Shown here one piece after another: positions 36,622 through 45,871 of a stretch of DNA of 64,000 bases. The notes beneath the pieces were generated by a model that searched no databases, had not been told where the DNA came from, and saw nothing but the letters and a program-made list of their open reading frames with translations. Origin of the DNA: Alteromonadaceae bacterium Bs31 (GTDB lineage: Bacteria > Pseudomonadota > Gammaproteobacteria > Pseudomonadales > Cellvibrionaceae); the NCBI GenBank assembly GCA_900177435.1, contig FXAI01000009.1:143524-207523 (forward strand), given 5' to 3'. Each line of letters starts with the position of its first letter. Within the stretch, counting starts at the first letter, position 1. Both the position numbers and the translations under genes were made by a program.

Positions 36622-37620
36622 CTAAGGGATAAGCTTCAGTGGCGCTTCATCCAATGTGGCCATTTGTTCACGTAATTCGAGAATGTGCTCAGACCAGTAT
36701 TTTTCGGTATTAAACCAGGGGAACGCCTGCGGAAAGGCCGGGTCGTGCCAGCGTTTTGCCAACCATGCAGCGTAATGCATTAAGCGCAGCGTACGCATGG
36801 TTTCTATTAGGGGCAATTCTCGCACATCAAATTCACAGAACTCTTCATAGCCCTCGATAATTTCCATGAGCTGTGCTGTTTTTTGTTCACGCTCACCGGA
36901 AAGCATCATCCAAATGTCCTGAATGGCTGGCCCATTGCGCGCATCGTCCAGGTCTACCAGGTAGAGCGAGTCTTGCCTTTCAAGAATATTGCCGGGGTGG
37001 CAATCTCCGTGGAGTCGAATGGACGTGTAGTTGTTCGACTCTAAAATCACTGTCATTTTTTCAATGAGGTGTTGCGACAGGCTCTGGTAAGCCGGGAGTA
37101 AGGTAGCGGGAATAAAATCATTGGCTAGCAAATATTCCCGGCTATCGATGGCATAACTTTGCAGGCTGAGTTCCGGGCGATGTTCAAATTTTTGTACTTT
37201 GCCAAGCGCGTGTATGCGGCCGATATGTTGGCCAAGGCGAAACAGTGTTTCCAGGTTGGTGAGATCCGGCGCGTGACCGCCGCGGCGGGGGTAGAGCGCA
37301 ATACGATGGCCTTCAAAATGAAACAGGGTCTCGCCCTTGTCGTTTTGCAGTGGCGGCACAACAGGTATTTCTAGCTCGGCAAGAGCCAGAGAGAAACTGT
37401 GCTCCTCAAATATTTGTTCATCGCTCCAACGATTGGGGCGATAAAATTTGGCGATAATGGGTTCTTTGTCCTCCAGTCCAAATTGGTACACACGGTTTTC
37501 GTAGCTGTTCAGAGGGAAAACGCGGAGGTCGGAAAGGTAGCCAAGCTGCTCAATTGCATCAATAACCCTGTCTGGGCTGAGGTCGTGAAAGGGAGCTGTT
37601 TCCACAGGAGTACGTCGCAC
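36622..37620 (-). CDS. srkA: Stress response serine/threonine kinase A
   Basis: This 332-aa member of the YihE/SrkA family has a choline-kinase-like fold. Signatures include LNSYENRVYQFGLEDKEPII, AKFYRPNRWSDEQIFEEH, the catalytic loop RLHGDCHPGNIL with the Asp base, and the metal-binding LVDLDDARNGPAIQDIW. In E. coli SrkA protects against programmed death under envelope and oxidative stress. There it is paired with dsbA; here no dsbA is adjacent. Length is normal. Confidence 0.95.
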   Translation of the reverse strand: MRRTPVETAPFHDLSPDRVIDAIEQLGYLSDLRVFPLNSYENRVYQFGLEDKEPIIAKFYRPNRWSDEQIFEEHSFSLALAELEIPVVPPLQNDKGETLFHFEGHRIALYPRRGGHAPDLTNLETLFRLGQHIGRIHALGKVQKFEHRPELSLQSYAIDSREYLLANDFIPATLLPAYQSLSQHLIEKMTVILESNNYTSIRLHGDCHPGNILERQDSLYLVDLDDARNGPAIQDIWMMLSGEREQKTAQLMEIIEGYEEFCEFDVRELPLIETMRTLRLMHYAAWLAKRWHDPAFPQAFPWFNTEKYWSEHILELREQMATLDEAPLKLIP

Positions 37621-37651
37621 TTATAAGGGATAGGCGCGGAGTATAGCACTA

Positions 37652-39511
37652 CTACCACTTTACATTGATAACACAGTCTTTATGTGTATTCGATCGGCTG
37701 TGAATTTCCGTGCGAAGTTGTTCGGTTTTCTCTTGCAGGCCTACTCGAACACTTTGGGTGCAGCTCAGGGCAATGGAGCAGGTAATGTAGACGTTGGTGT
37801 CGCTCAATTTGGTGGGTGAGACTTTTACGCTGGTGCGTATTCTTTCTGCCATGAGGTCCGCTTGTTCTTCGGAGTGGCTTTCGCTTATGAGTAAAAATTC
37901 GTCGGCACCATAGCGGAACAATTTGTCACTGGAGCGAAGCTTGCTTTTGAGTGTAGTGGCAACGTTCAGCAGTACATGGTCGCCAAAATCACGACCAAAC
38001 TTTTCGTTAATAACTTTGAAACTGTCTAAATCGATAAACATGATGCTGATAAATTTATCATCCCTGCGAGTAGATTGATTTTCCACATCCGTGCAATAGC
38101 GCACGAATTCTTCGTGGCTGGACAAACCGGTTAGGCGATCAATGGTGCTGTTCTGGTTGAGTTCTGCCATCGCTGTTTCAAGGCCACTTAATTCGCGTAT
38201 AAATATCAGTGTATAGATTTTTGATCCGTCCTCCAATGGAGGTACTCCAGAATCTATTCTGGCTTCGTTGCTTGTATCGTTATTTTCCTGCAGTGATTCA
38301 ATGTCACCGGATTCAGAAATTTTTTCACACTTATACAGGGTAATTGATATGGGCCTCTCTACTCCGCGCTTTGTAAGGCCGAGGCTTTTCGCTCGCTCTC
38401 CAAAGCGCAAGCCGGCTTCGTTGGAGAGGGTAAACTGATGAAAAATACCTATGTCAACAGACTGATACCGTTTTGGCACAAGTGTTTCCAGCTTCATATT
38501 CTTCAGTTCATCCAGACTCCATCCAAATATTCGCGTAGCGCCCTTGTTTGCACATAAAATTCGGCGGCGTTCGTCTGCCAGTAGCATTGCGTCTTCACTG
38601 GAATTAAGAATGCGCAAAACTGCTCTTTGAAAATCGTGCTTAATGGCCTGCTCGCCTGTTTCGGTTTTTGCTGCATCCTTATCAGCTAGAATGTTTTTTT
38701 GGCTCATGTTGCCCATAAGGTAGATGGCCAGGCAGCAGGCAAGGCTGCTAAAAACAGCGTTCGTAAAAATTGTCTGTGGGCTTTGTGTTGTGCCTAACGC
38801 CGATACCACAATACTGAACAGCAGCACGAGGCCAATGAGTGATAGAGCGTGCATACGAAAAGAGCTGTTCGTGGTAAATAACGAGTGCATGCCCGTTTCG
38901 CTTGCAGAGACAAGCCCCACTATAAACAACACGAAACAGAGGTTGGTGGGGAGGCTATAACCAGAGAAGTAGTAGGAACCCAATAGTGCTCTTGCATCAA
39001 TTAAATAAACATTAAGCGCAAGTAATACCTCCATAAAAAATAGCAGTAAGAGTACATCGAGTAGCAGAGGGATTTTTTTGGCTAAGTAGCGATGGCTAAG
39101 TAAAAGGCCAGCGCAAAAGGCTAGATTTATGGCTGTAATTGGGGCCATGCGCCCTGGGTTGTGCTGCGACCAGTTATCTTTGAGGAAGAGATCGTCTATA
39201 CCTAAGTCTGTATTGGATGCATATTGAATCAGCGTTGCACACGCAAACAGCAGGCAGGTTATCGTACTGAATATTAGCAAGGGTGGTTGTTTGCGGGTGA
39301 GTGCAAACAGGCCCATGCCCAGCATCATAATGCCAACGGCTGTGTTCGCCTGCATACTGGGGTAGGTAGTAAAGGTAGAGAAGGTGGTGAGCAGCCGAAA
39401 CTGAAATACCCAGCCAAGTAAAACCGCCAGAGAAATAATCACCAGAAACGCTGCGCAAATATCCGCTAGTGTTGCTTTGTAGCCAGTCTGCGCGGGAAAG
39501 TCTACGTCCAT
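37652..39511 (-). CDS. Membrane PAS-GGDEF diguanylate cyclase with variant GADEF site
   Basis: This 619-aa protein has eight hydrophobic helices in residues about 15-275, a sensor of MASE type that I cannot name. A PAS domain follows (about 290-400: ILNSSEDAMLLADERRRILC, NKGATRIFGWSLDELKNMKL), then a GGDEF domain (about 445-610: DRLTGLSSHEEFVRYC, FIDLDSFKVINEKFGRDFGD). The active-site loop reads RYGADEFLLI, with Ala replacing the second Gly of GGDEF. The inhibitory I-site RSSD is present five residues before. Its ability to make c-di-GMP is therefore probable but not certain. It is a single gene. Confidence 0.9.
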   Translation of the reverse strand: MDVDFPAQTGYKATLADICAAFLVIISLAVLLGWVFQFRLLTTFSTFTTYPSMQANTAVGIMMLGMGLFALTRKQPPLLIFSTITCLLFACATLIQYASNTDLGIDDLFLKDNWSQHNPGRMAPITAINLAFCAGLLLSHRYLAKKIPLLLDVLLLLFFMEVLLALNVYLIDARALLGSYYFSGYSLPTNLCFVLFIVGLVSASETGMHSLFTTNSSFRMHALSLIGLVLLFSIVVSALGTTQSPQTIFTNAVFSSLACCLAIYLMGNMSQKNILADKDAAKTETGEQAIKHDFQRAVLRILNSSEDAMLLADERRRILCANKGATRIFGWSLDELKNMKLETLVPKRYQSVDIGIFHQFTLSNEAGLRFGERAKSLGLTKRGVERPISITLYKCEKISESGDIESLQENNDTSNEARIDSGVPPLEDGSKIYTLIFIRELSGLETAMAELNQNSTIDRLTGLSSHEEFVRYCTDVENQSTRRDDKFISIMFIDLDSFKVINEKFGRDFGDHVLLNVATTLKSKLRSSDKLFRYGADEFLLISESHSEEQADLMAERIRTSVKVSPTKLSDTNVYITCSIALSCTQSVRVGLQEKTEQLRTEIHSRSNTHKDCVINVKW

Positions 39512-39615
39512 CTAAAGGGCCTGAATTACATCGGTTATCTATTCATTATTGACCCTGTAGCCCAGTTCCGCAATTTTGCAAAGCTGGAACTAGTGTTGCA
39601 GCTGCCCGTGAGGCC

Positions 39616-40323
39616 CTAGCGATTTTTGGGTGTGCGTGCTAATGCAACGACGATAACCTGTTCGGCCCCGGCTTGCTTCAGCACTGCACTGATGGCCTCT
39701 GCGGTTGCTCCTGTGGTCATTACATCGTCCACCAGAAGGATGCGTTTTTTTGCCGTTTCTGTGCGTGCGACGAATAAATTACGGCTGTTATTGAGCCGCT
39801 GCTTTCGCTTGAGGTTTTGTTGGTGGCGTGTGTTGGCTTTCTTTCTGATTGCTCTTGCCAGCGGCAGGTTTAGTCGCTTACTCAGTTCCTGCGCTATGAC
39901 TTCCGCCTGATTAAATCCCCGGCTTAGTAAGCCTCGCCAATGCATGGGTACTGGCACAAGCACGCTGCTTGCGAGCTCATCTGCTGCCTGAGTTGCGCGC
40001 AGTTTGACTGCCAGTGTTTGTGCCAGCAACTTGCCAAGGGCTATATGCCGCTGGTGCTTAAATTGATTGATAAGGGCGGGTATTTGCTCCTGGTAGCTAT
40101 AAGGGCAGATACAGCCATCAAAACTGGGTTTTTGCCTTTGGCACTCCCCGCACAGGCCATCACTCGCCAGTGGAAGCGCACACGTGGAACAGCAGCTTGT
40201 CAATGCTGGCAGTGCCTGCAGGCACGGTGTACAGAGGCTTTCACTGCAGGGTTCATCGCAAAGGAAGCAATGGTTTGGCAGTAAGAGGGTTAGGCTATGC
40301 CGATAAAGTGCGCTAATACTCAC
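39616..40323 (-). CDS. comF: ComF family phosphoribosyltransferase-like protein
   Basis: The 235-aa product has an N-terminal zinc-ribbon-like Cys set (CFLCDEP, CTPC, CCSTC, CGEC). The phosphoribosyltransferase fold carries the PRPP-loop motif RILLVDDVMTTGATAEAI. LVPVPMHWRGLLSRGFNQAE and KKANTRHQQNLKRKQRLNN are characteristic of ComF/GntX. Proteins of this family take part in DNA uptake and processing in naturally competent bacteria. It is divergent from bioB, as is common near bio genes in gammaproteobacteria. Confidence 0.95.
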   Translation of the reverse strand: MSISALYRHSLTLLLPNHCFLCDEPCSESLCTPCLQALPALTSCCSTCALPLASDGLCGECQRQKPSFDGCICPYSYQEQIPALINQFKHQRHIALGKLLAQTLAVKLRATQAADELASSVLVPVPMHWRGLLSRGFNQAEVIAQELSKRLNLPLARAIRKKANTRHQQNLKRKQRLNNSRNLFVARTETAKKRILLVDDVMTTGATAEAISAVLKQAGAEQVIVVALARTPKNR

Positions 40324-40352
40324 TGTTTGATCCAGGTTGTGGTGCTTTTTAC

Positions 40353-40385
40353 TAGTAAACCTTAAAATGCATTCTTGGTTGACAA
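40353..40385 (+). promoter_or_regulatory. BirA-type biotin operator upstream of bioB
   Basis: Half-sites TAGTAAACC (40353-40361) and GGTTGACAA (40377-40385) are separated by 15 nt, matching the bacterial BirA consensus (GTAAACC-N14/15-GGTTTAC type). The right half-site contains TTGACA, a perfect -35 hexamer, so BirA binding would block the bioB promoter. It lies 54 nt before the bioB start. Confidence 0.75.
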
Positions 40386-40438
40386 CTCGCCCCCGCAGTC
40401 ATTATCGTCCGCGCCATAGCTACTTATTGAGGAACACC

Positions 40439-41488
40439 ATGAACGCTCCTGTGGATACTCTACGTCACAACTGGACCCGCGCAGAAGTAAAAGCGCTATT
40501 TGAGCTGCCTTTTAACGATTTATTGTTTGAGGCTCAATGTGTGCATCGCCGCCATTTTAATCCCAACGAAGTGCAGGTGAGCACCCTATGTTCCATAAAA
40601 ACAGGTGCCTGCCCCGAAGATTGCGCCTACTGCCCGCAGAGCGCTCGCTACGACACCGGTCTGGAGCGTGAAAAGCTGATGGCGGTGGAGAAGGTGTTGG
40701 AAGAGGCCAAAGCAGCAAAAGAATCTGGCGCTACACGCTTCTGCATGGGCGCAGCCTGGCGCTCACCGAAAGCTAAAGATATGCCTTACGTGCTCAATAT
40801 GGTTAAGGGCGTGAAAGAAATGGGTATGGAAACCTGCATGACCCTGGGCATGCTTTCATCCGACCAGGCTGTAGAGCTAAAAGATGCAGGTTTGGATTAC
40901 TACAACCACAACCTGGATACCTCTCCCGAGTATTATCAATGCATTATCTCCACTCGCACCTATCAGGATCGTCTCGATACTCTGGATAGCGTGCGCGAAG
41001 CTGGACTGAAAGTGTGCAGCGGAGGCATTGTCGGCATGGGGGAAAAAGAGGACGACCGTGTTGGGTTGTTAATGCAACTGGCCAACCTTAAGGAGCACCC
41101 CGAAAGTGTGCCCATTAATATGCTGGTAAAAGTGGAAGGAACCCCTCTGGCGGAAGAAGCCGATCTGGATCCTTTTGAATTTATTCGCACCATTGCCGTC
41201 GCGCGCATCATGATGCCCGCCTCCCATGTCCGGTTGTCGGCAGGCCGGGAGGAAATGAATGACCAGATGCAGGCTTTGGCATTTTTTGCTGGAGCAAACT
41301 CCATTTTTTACGGCGAAAAACTGCTTACTACCCCAAACCCCGAGTCCAACAAAGATATGCAGTTATTTCAGCGCCTGGGAATTCAGCCAGAGAGCTACAA
41401 AGTAGAAGAAAGCGCAAGCGAAGAAGTACTGGTTGAGCAACTCAAGGAAGCCAAGATGGACAAGTTCTTCTACAACGCTGCGCAGTAG
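40439..41488 (+). CDS. bioB: Biotin synthase
   Basis: The product is 349 aa from ATG 40439, preceded by GAGGAA; the frame extends upstream without homology. It is a radical SAM enzyme with the cluster motif [18 protein letters not shown] (CxxxCxxC), then [20 protein letters not shown] and the SAM/dethiobiotin-site residues in [10 protein letters not shown] and [10 protein letters not shown]. It inserts sulfur into dethiobiotin, the last biotin step. It heads bioB-bioF-bioHC, presumably under the BirA-like operator. Confidence 0.99.
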   Translation: MNAPVDTLRHNWTRAEVKALFELPFNDLLFEAQCVHRRHFNPNEVQVSTLCSIKTGACPEDCAYCPQSARYDTGLEREKLMAVEKVLEEAKAAKESGATRFCMGAAWRSPKAKDMPYVLNMVKGVKEMGMETCMTLGMLSSDQAVELKDAGLDYYNHNLDTSPEYYQCIISTRTYQDRLDTLDSVREAGLKVCSGGIVGMGEKEDDRVGLLMQLANLKEHPESVPINMLVKVEGTPLAEEADLDPFEFIRTIAVARIMMPASHVRLSAGREEMNDQMQALAFFAGANSIFYGEKLLTTPNPESNKDMQLFQRLGIQPESYKVEESASEEVLVEQLKEAKMDKFFYNAAQ

Positions 41489-41503
41489 TCCAGGCAGTAT
41501 TTT

Positions 41504-42673
41504 TTGAATCTTGATCAGTACTTGCAGCCCCGCTTGCAAGAGAGACGCAATCAGCTGCGGTATCGCACCCGCAAGCTTGTGGAATCACCACAGGCTGCAC
41601 TTATTAACGTGGGTGGCCGGCAGCTGGTTAATTTTTGCAGTAATGACTACCTCGGTCTCGCCAATAATCCCGCTCTTATCACGGCCATGAAAAACGCCGC
41701 CGATAACTACGGTGTTGGCAGTGGTGCCTCTCACCTGGTTAACGGCCATTCCTTAGAACACCATTATCTGGAAGAAGAGCTGGCTGAATTTACAGGGCGT
41801 GAGCGGGTGTTGCTGTTTTCTACAGGCTACATGGCCAATATGGGGGTGATCAATGCCCTTACCGGCAAGGGTGACCTGGTGTTGGAAGATAAGCTAAATC
41901 ACGCTTCTCTCATTGATGGTGGCCTACTCACTGCTGCGGATATGCAGCGATTCAAGCACAGCGATATGGCGCACCTGGAACAGCGCCTTAAAAACAGCAC
42001 CCACAAGCACAAATTAATTGTCACCGATGGCGTTTTTAGCATGGATGGAGATTTAGCGAAGCTAGGCGCCATGGCCGAGCTTGCGGATGCGAATGATTCT
42101 TGGTTGATGGTGGACGATGCTCACGGCATTGGCTGTTTGGGTGAAAAAGGCGCCGGAACTGTGGATGTCTTTGGGATGAATCAACATCAGGTACCCATTT
42201 TGATTGGCACGCTTGGCAAGGCCTTTGGTACATTTGGCGCATTCGTTGCTGGCAGTGAAACCTTGATCGAAAGTTTAATACAGTTTTCACGCACCTACAT
42301 CTACACCACAGCACTGCCTCCCGCTGTGGCGGCTGCTACCAGAGCCAGTTTGCGCCTGGTGAGAGAAGCGGGGCAGCAGCGCACCCATTTGATGCAGTTA
42401 GTGGCGCGGTTTCGCGAAAGCTGCCTGAATTTGGGGCTTGAATTAATGGATTCCAACACGCCGATACAGCCGGTGATGGTGGGGAGTGACGAGCGTGCAT
42501 TACAGATGTCGCAACGCTTGGCACAGCTGGGCTTCTGGGTGAGTGCCATACGGCCTCCTACCGTTCCGGAAGGCACAGCCAGATTGCGGGTAACTCTTAC
42601 TGCGCAACACACGCTGAAACAGGTGGATCAACTTGTCGCAGCATTAGTCTCCGCAAAAATGGAGAAAGGATAA
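41504..42673 (+). CDS. bioF: 8-amino-7-oxononanoate synthase
   Basis: The 389-aa product starts at TTG 41504, 15 nt after bioB. This PLP alpha-oxoamine synthase condenses pimeloyl-ACP (or CoA) with alanine. Signatures are FCSNDYLGLANNP, GSGASHLVNGHSLEHH, the PLP-contact VDDAHGIGCLGEKG, and the Schiff-base Lys in GTLGKAFGTFGAF. Length is normal. The TTG start is accepted because the family N-terminus aligns here and no ATG is near. Confidence 0.97.
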   Translation: MNLDQYLQPRLQERRNQLRYRTRKLVESPQAALINVGGRQLVNFCSNDYLGLANNPALITAMKNAADNYGVGSGASHLVNGHSLEHHYLEEELAEFTGRERVLLFSTGYMANMGVINALTGKGDLVLEDKLNHASLIDGGLLTAADMQRFKHSDMAHLEQRLKNSTHKHKLIVTDGVFSMDGDLAKLGAMAELADANDSWLMVDDAHGIGCLGEKGAGTVDVFGMNQHQVPILIGTLGKAFGTFGAFVAGSETLIESLIQFSRTYIYTTALPPAVAAATRASLRLVREAGQQRTHLMQLVARFRESCLNLGLELMDSNTPIQPVMVGSDERALQMSQRLAQLGFWVSAIRPPTVPEGTARLRVTLTAQHTLKQVDQLVAALVSAKMEKG

Positions 42674-42677
42674 AAAC

Positions 42678-44399
42678 ATGATTGAATCAGAAGAACTGCT
42701 AGCGCCTGAAAGCAGCGATAAAAACGAAAAAGCTGTAGTGCGCCTGGCAAAAAAAACGGTGCAACCTTCTAACCCTGTGGCAGATTTATCCGTGCTGGTC
42801 TTTTTACATGGATGGGGCTGTGACAGTCGTATTTGGAATGAATTTCTTCCCACCTTGCTCGAAGCCATTGGTGATGTGCGGGAGATGGTTTTTATTGACC
42901 TGCCAGGCTTCGGCTTTAATTCCGATATCGTGGCCGAAGATAGCGAATCTTTACTGCTCCACTTGTCCAGACAACTACCCGCTAACACCACGCTGATAGG
43001 CTGGTCCCTCGGCGGCATGATTGCCACGCAACTGGCGAGTCGCCACCCGGATAAAGTAGGGCGTCTCATTACCATCGCCTCTAATCCGCGTTTTGTTAAA
43101 GACGATATGGATCCTCTCAGTACCAAAAAAGCCTGGAAGCACGCAATGGAACGGCAAACATTCGAAGAGTTTTGCATGAGCTTTGAGGACAATGCTGTTG
43201 ATGCGATGAAAAAATTTATTGCCTTGCAATCTATGGGCGATAGCGACCGCCGTTTAGTCTCTGATGCCTTGCAAGATTACCGCGACTTTGAAAACAAAGA
43301 GGACGCCCAAAGCTGGTTAGAGGCGCTGCAATACCTTGATCAAATTGATAACCGCACGGCCTTGCGAAATATAGCGCAACCTGGCTTACATATATTTGGC
43401 AAAGGCGATGCTCTGGTGCCCGACGGTGCCAGCCGAATGGTTCAGCGCCTTGCCCCCAGTCACTGGGTGGAAGTTATCACCGGTGCCGGCCACGCGCCAC
43501 ATGTGAGTCACGCTCGAAAAGTTGCCGCTGCTATTAATTCATTTTTACAGCACCAGCCATCGCGTTTGAGCCAGCGTAAAAAGCGAATTGCTAATTCATT
43601 TAGCAGCGCAGCTAAAAACTACGATACACAAGCGCGGCTGCAGAAGCGTGTGGTGGATTCCCTTGTTACATTTAGCCTGGGTGCTCAGGAGGAAGTTGGG
43701 CAAACCGTGTTGGATCTGGGCTGCGGAACAGGCTATTGCATAAAAACGCTGCTTCAGCATTTTCCAGAAATTATTCAACCTGCAGGCCGCTTGCATGCGC
43801 TCGACATTGCAGAGGGCATGCTTGAAGAAGCCCAGCAGAAATTTGAAGACGAAGGTATCTCAGACCAGATTCAATGGCACCTTGGTGATATGGAGTCGCT
43901 ACCTTTTGTGGATGATACTTTCGAAGGCTGTATTTCCAGTTTAACCGTACAGTGGAGTGAAAACCCGCAGCAACTTTTTAGCGAAATGTATCGCGCGCTG
44001 AAACCTGGCGGTTGGTTTGCCTTTTCGACTCTGGGCCCGGAGACTCTGTTTGAACTCCGTTCTGCCTGGCAAGAGCTTGACGAGTTTGCACATGTTAACC
44101 AATTTATGCAGTTGGAAAGCATAAAAGAAATTGCCGAACAAGTTGGTTTTAATATAGTCGCTTATAAATCTGAAACACCTGTGTTGTATTACCACGATGT
44201 AACGCATTTGATGCGGGAGCTGAAAGGCATTGGCGCGCATACTGTAAACGACGGTAGGCAGCAGGGTTTAATGGGCCGCAGAACCTTTGCCAAGTTGGAG
44301 CAGGCCTACAATGCCTGGCTCGACCCGGATCGGGGTTTACCTGCAAGGTATGAGGTATATTATATTTACCTGAAAAAGCCGGGTTTAGCCGACAGCTAA
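42678..44399 (+). CDS. Fused BioH esterase - BioC malonyl-ACP methyltransferase
   Basis: This 573-aa two-domain protein starts 4 nt after bioF with GGAGAAAGG upstream. Residues about 30-295 form an alpha/beta hydrolase of BioH type: oxyanion FLHGWGCDSRIWNE, nucleophile GWSLGGMIA, Asp in FGKGDALVPDG, His in GAGHAPHVSH. Residues about 300-573 form a BioC methyltransferase: KKRIANSFSSAAKNYDTQAR, the SAM motif VLDLGCGTGYC, SSLTVQWSENP and ELKGIGAHTVNDGR. BioC methylates malonyl-ACP so that fatty-acid synthesis can build pimeloyl-ACP methyl ester; BioH then removes the methyl. One polypeptide thus opens and closes the BioC-BioH pathway. Such fusions are, to my knowledge, found in relatives of Saccharophagus. 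Confidence 0.95.
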   Translation: MIESEELLAPESSDKNEKAVVRLAKKTVQPSNPVADLSVLVFLHGWGCDSRIWNEFLPTLLEAIGDVREMVFIDLPGFGFNSDIVAEDSESLLLHLSRQLPANTTLIGWSLGGMIATQLASRHPDKVGRLITIASNPRFVKDDMDPLSTKKAWKHAMERQTFEEFCMSFEDNAVDAMKKFIALQSMGDSDRRLVSDALQDYRDFENKEDAQSWLEALQYLDQIDNRTALRNIAQPGLHIFGKGDALVPDGASRMVQRLAPSHWVEVITGAGHAPHVSHARKVAAAINSFLQHQPSRLSQRKKRIANSFSSAAKNYDTQARLQKRVVDSLVTFSLGAQEEVGQTVLDLGCGTGYCIKTLLQHFPEIIQPAGRLHALDIAEGMLEEAQQKFEDEGISDQIQWHLGDMESLPFVDDTFEGCISSLTVQWSENPQQLFSEMYRALKPGGWFAFSTLGPETLFELRSAWQELDEFAHVNQFMQLESIKEIAEQVGFNIVAYKSETPVLYYHDVTHLMRELKGIGAHTVNDGRQQGLMGRRTFAKLEQAYNAWLDPDRGLPARYEVYYIYLKKPGLADS

Positions 44400-44424
44400 A
44401 AGAGTAAACAGCGCTACAGCATGT

Positions 44425-44454
44425 AAAAAACCACTCTTTTGAGTGGTTTTTTTT
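44425..44454 (+). terminator. Rho-independent terminator after bioHC
   Basis: AAAAAACCACTC and GAGTGGTTTTTTTT pair around TTTT, 26 nt past the stop. It separates bioBF-HC from bioD. Confidence 0.92.
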
Positions 44455-44583
44455 GAGGTTTACTCAATGTTTTTTCGGCGATTTGTGTATGCCTTGAGTT
44501 CTATGCTTTCGGTTAATTTATAAATAAATGACAGCAATATCACTGCTTGATTTCGTGTCAGCCCCTAGGTAACGTGCAGCCCC

Positions 44584-45267
44584 ATGAGCAACAACTATTT
44601 TATTACCGGCACCGATACTGACGCGGGAAAAACCCTCATTGCAGCCTCCCTTCTTTGCAAAGCAAATCAGTCTGGCTTGCAAACCCTAGGTCTAAAACCG
44701 CTTGCGGCGGGTGCTGAAATTACCGAAGCAGGTTTTTGCAATGAAGACGCGGTGCTATTGCAGAAATACTCATCCATATTGCTTGACTATGAGCAGGTTA
44801 ATCCCGTTCTCTTGCAGCAGCCCATGGCGCCTCATATCGCGGCAGCGCAAGAAGGCAAACGTCTGAAGGTCGATACCCTCGAAGGCTATATTCGCGGAGC
44901 CCTTACCGCTCGACCGCAGTTTTGCGTTATCGAGGGCGCAGGTGGGTGGCGCGTACCCCTGAACCCCGCGCAGACCATGGCGGACCTCGTGAAAGCGCTG
45001 GGCCTTCCTGTGATATTGGTGGTAGGCATGAAGTTAGGCTGCCTGAACCATGCCCTTCTCACCGCTGAAGCTATCCAGCGGGATGGTTTGAGTATTGCTG
45101 CTTGGGTGGCTACTCAGGTGGAGCCAAACATGTTTGTCGTGGAGGAAAACCTTAATGCCCTCAAGCACCTGCTGCCTTTTCCGCATCTGGGCTTTGTACC
45201 ATGGCTGACATCTCCCACACCTGAATCTGTAGCGGCTTACCTGGATTTACAGCTTCTTGGGATATAA
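44584..45267 (+). CDS. bioD: Dethiobiotin synthetase
   Basis: The 227-aa product has Walker A GTDTDAGKTLIAASLL, then KPLAAGAE, EGAGGWRVPLNP and the metal and substrate residues in the usual order. It closes the ureido ring of 7,8-diaminopelargonate with ATP and CO2. It lies 184 nt downstream of bioHC after a terminator, so it has its own promoter. No bioA is in the window, so that step must be encoded elsewhere. Confidence 0.97.
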   Translation: MSNNYFITGTDTDAGKTLIAASLLCKANQSGLQTLGLKPLAAGAEITEAGFCNEDAVLLQKYSSILLDYEQVNPVLLQQPMAPHIAAAQEGKRLKVDTLEGYIRGALTARPQFCVIEGAGGWRVPLNPAQTMADLVKALGLPVILVVGMKLGCLNHALLTAEAIQRDGLSIAAWVATQVEPNMFVVEENLNALKHLLPFPHLGFVPWLTSPTPESVAAYLDLQLLGI

Positions 45268-45407
45268 ACAAAACCCCCAAATACGTCTATTGTTAAGACT
45301 AATCGGTCTTATTTATGCGCCAATTTGTCTGTTATTTGTTCGTAAACTTGCTTAAACTTCAGGCGTAAGTATGATTTTTGTGCGTTCTACGTGCGGGAGG
45401 GTCGGTG

Positions 45408-45719
45408 ATGATCAATTCAGTAATGAGCGAAGGTCTGCGAGGTATGCAGAGCAGTCAGCGCGAAATGCTGAAGTCTGCCGAGGATATTGCCAGAGCCAAT
45501 GTGCGTGAAGACCCGGCCACTCAGGCGGTGGATCAACAACCACAGCCCACAAATGTGCCCTTGTCTCCGGTGGAGCGTTCAGTAGAAAGTGACTCAGGTG
45601 GTGAGATAGTAGAGCCACTGATTGAAATGCGCAGGCAGGAACAAGTGTTTACCGCCTCTGCAAAACTAATATCCGTGGCGGATGACGCCCTCGGGAGTTT
45701 GATTGATGTTGAATCCTGA
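45408..45719 (+). CDS. Small protein with flagellar rod/hook C-terminal motif
   Basis: The product is 103 aa from ATG 45408, preceded by GGGAGGG. The N-terminus (MINSVMSEGLRGMQSSQREM, then LKSAEDIARAN) is helical, the middle is Pro/Gln rich, and the C-terminus VEPLIEMRRQEQVFTASAKL ... ADDALGSLIDV strongly resembles the coiled-coil tail of flagellar rod and hook proteins (FlgC, FlgE, FlgG). It lacks the body of those proteins and no flagellar genes are nearby. Similar stand-alone proteins occur in Pseudomonas relatives without known function. It is probably linked to the two genes that follow. Confidence 0.8.
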   Translation: MINSVMSEGLRGMQSSQREMLKSAEDIARANVREDPATQAVDQQPQPTNVPLSPVERSVESDSGGEIVEPLIEMRRQEQVFTASAKLISVADDALGSLIDVES

Positions 45720-45843
45720 AGCAGTTATGACTTTTATACGCTGGGTTCTTGGCCTGCCTGAGCAGCCAAAGGCGCAGTTGATTCCTATTAAAGAAAAAGA
45801 GTTTCAAGAGCACCACAGGCACCACAGGCAACGCCCACTCTAA
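45706..45843 (+). CDS. Possible 45-aa protein overlapping the previous gene
   Basis: ATG 45706 lies inside the end of the preceding gene in another frame (14-nt overlap). The product begins MLNPEAVMTFIRWVLGLPEQ and ends in a His/Arg-rich tail (EHHRHHRQRPL). A GGGAG lies 12 nt upstream of the start. The sequence is amphipathic and plausible, but no family is recognised. Confidence 0.4.
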   Translation: MLNPEAVMTFIRWVLGLPEQPKAQLIPIKEKEFQEHHRHHRQRPL

Positions 45844-45871
45844 CTAGGCGTCGTCGCGCTGTGCCTTAACT

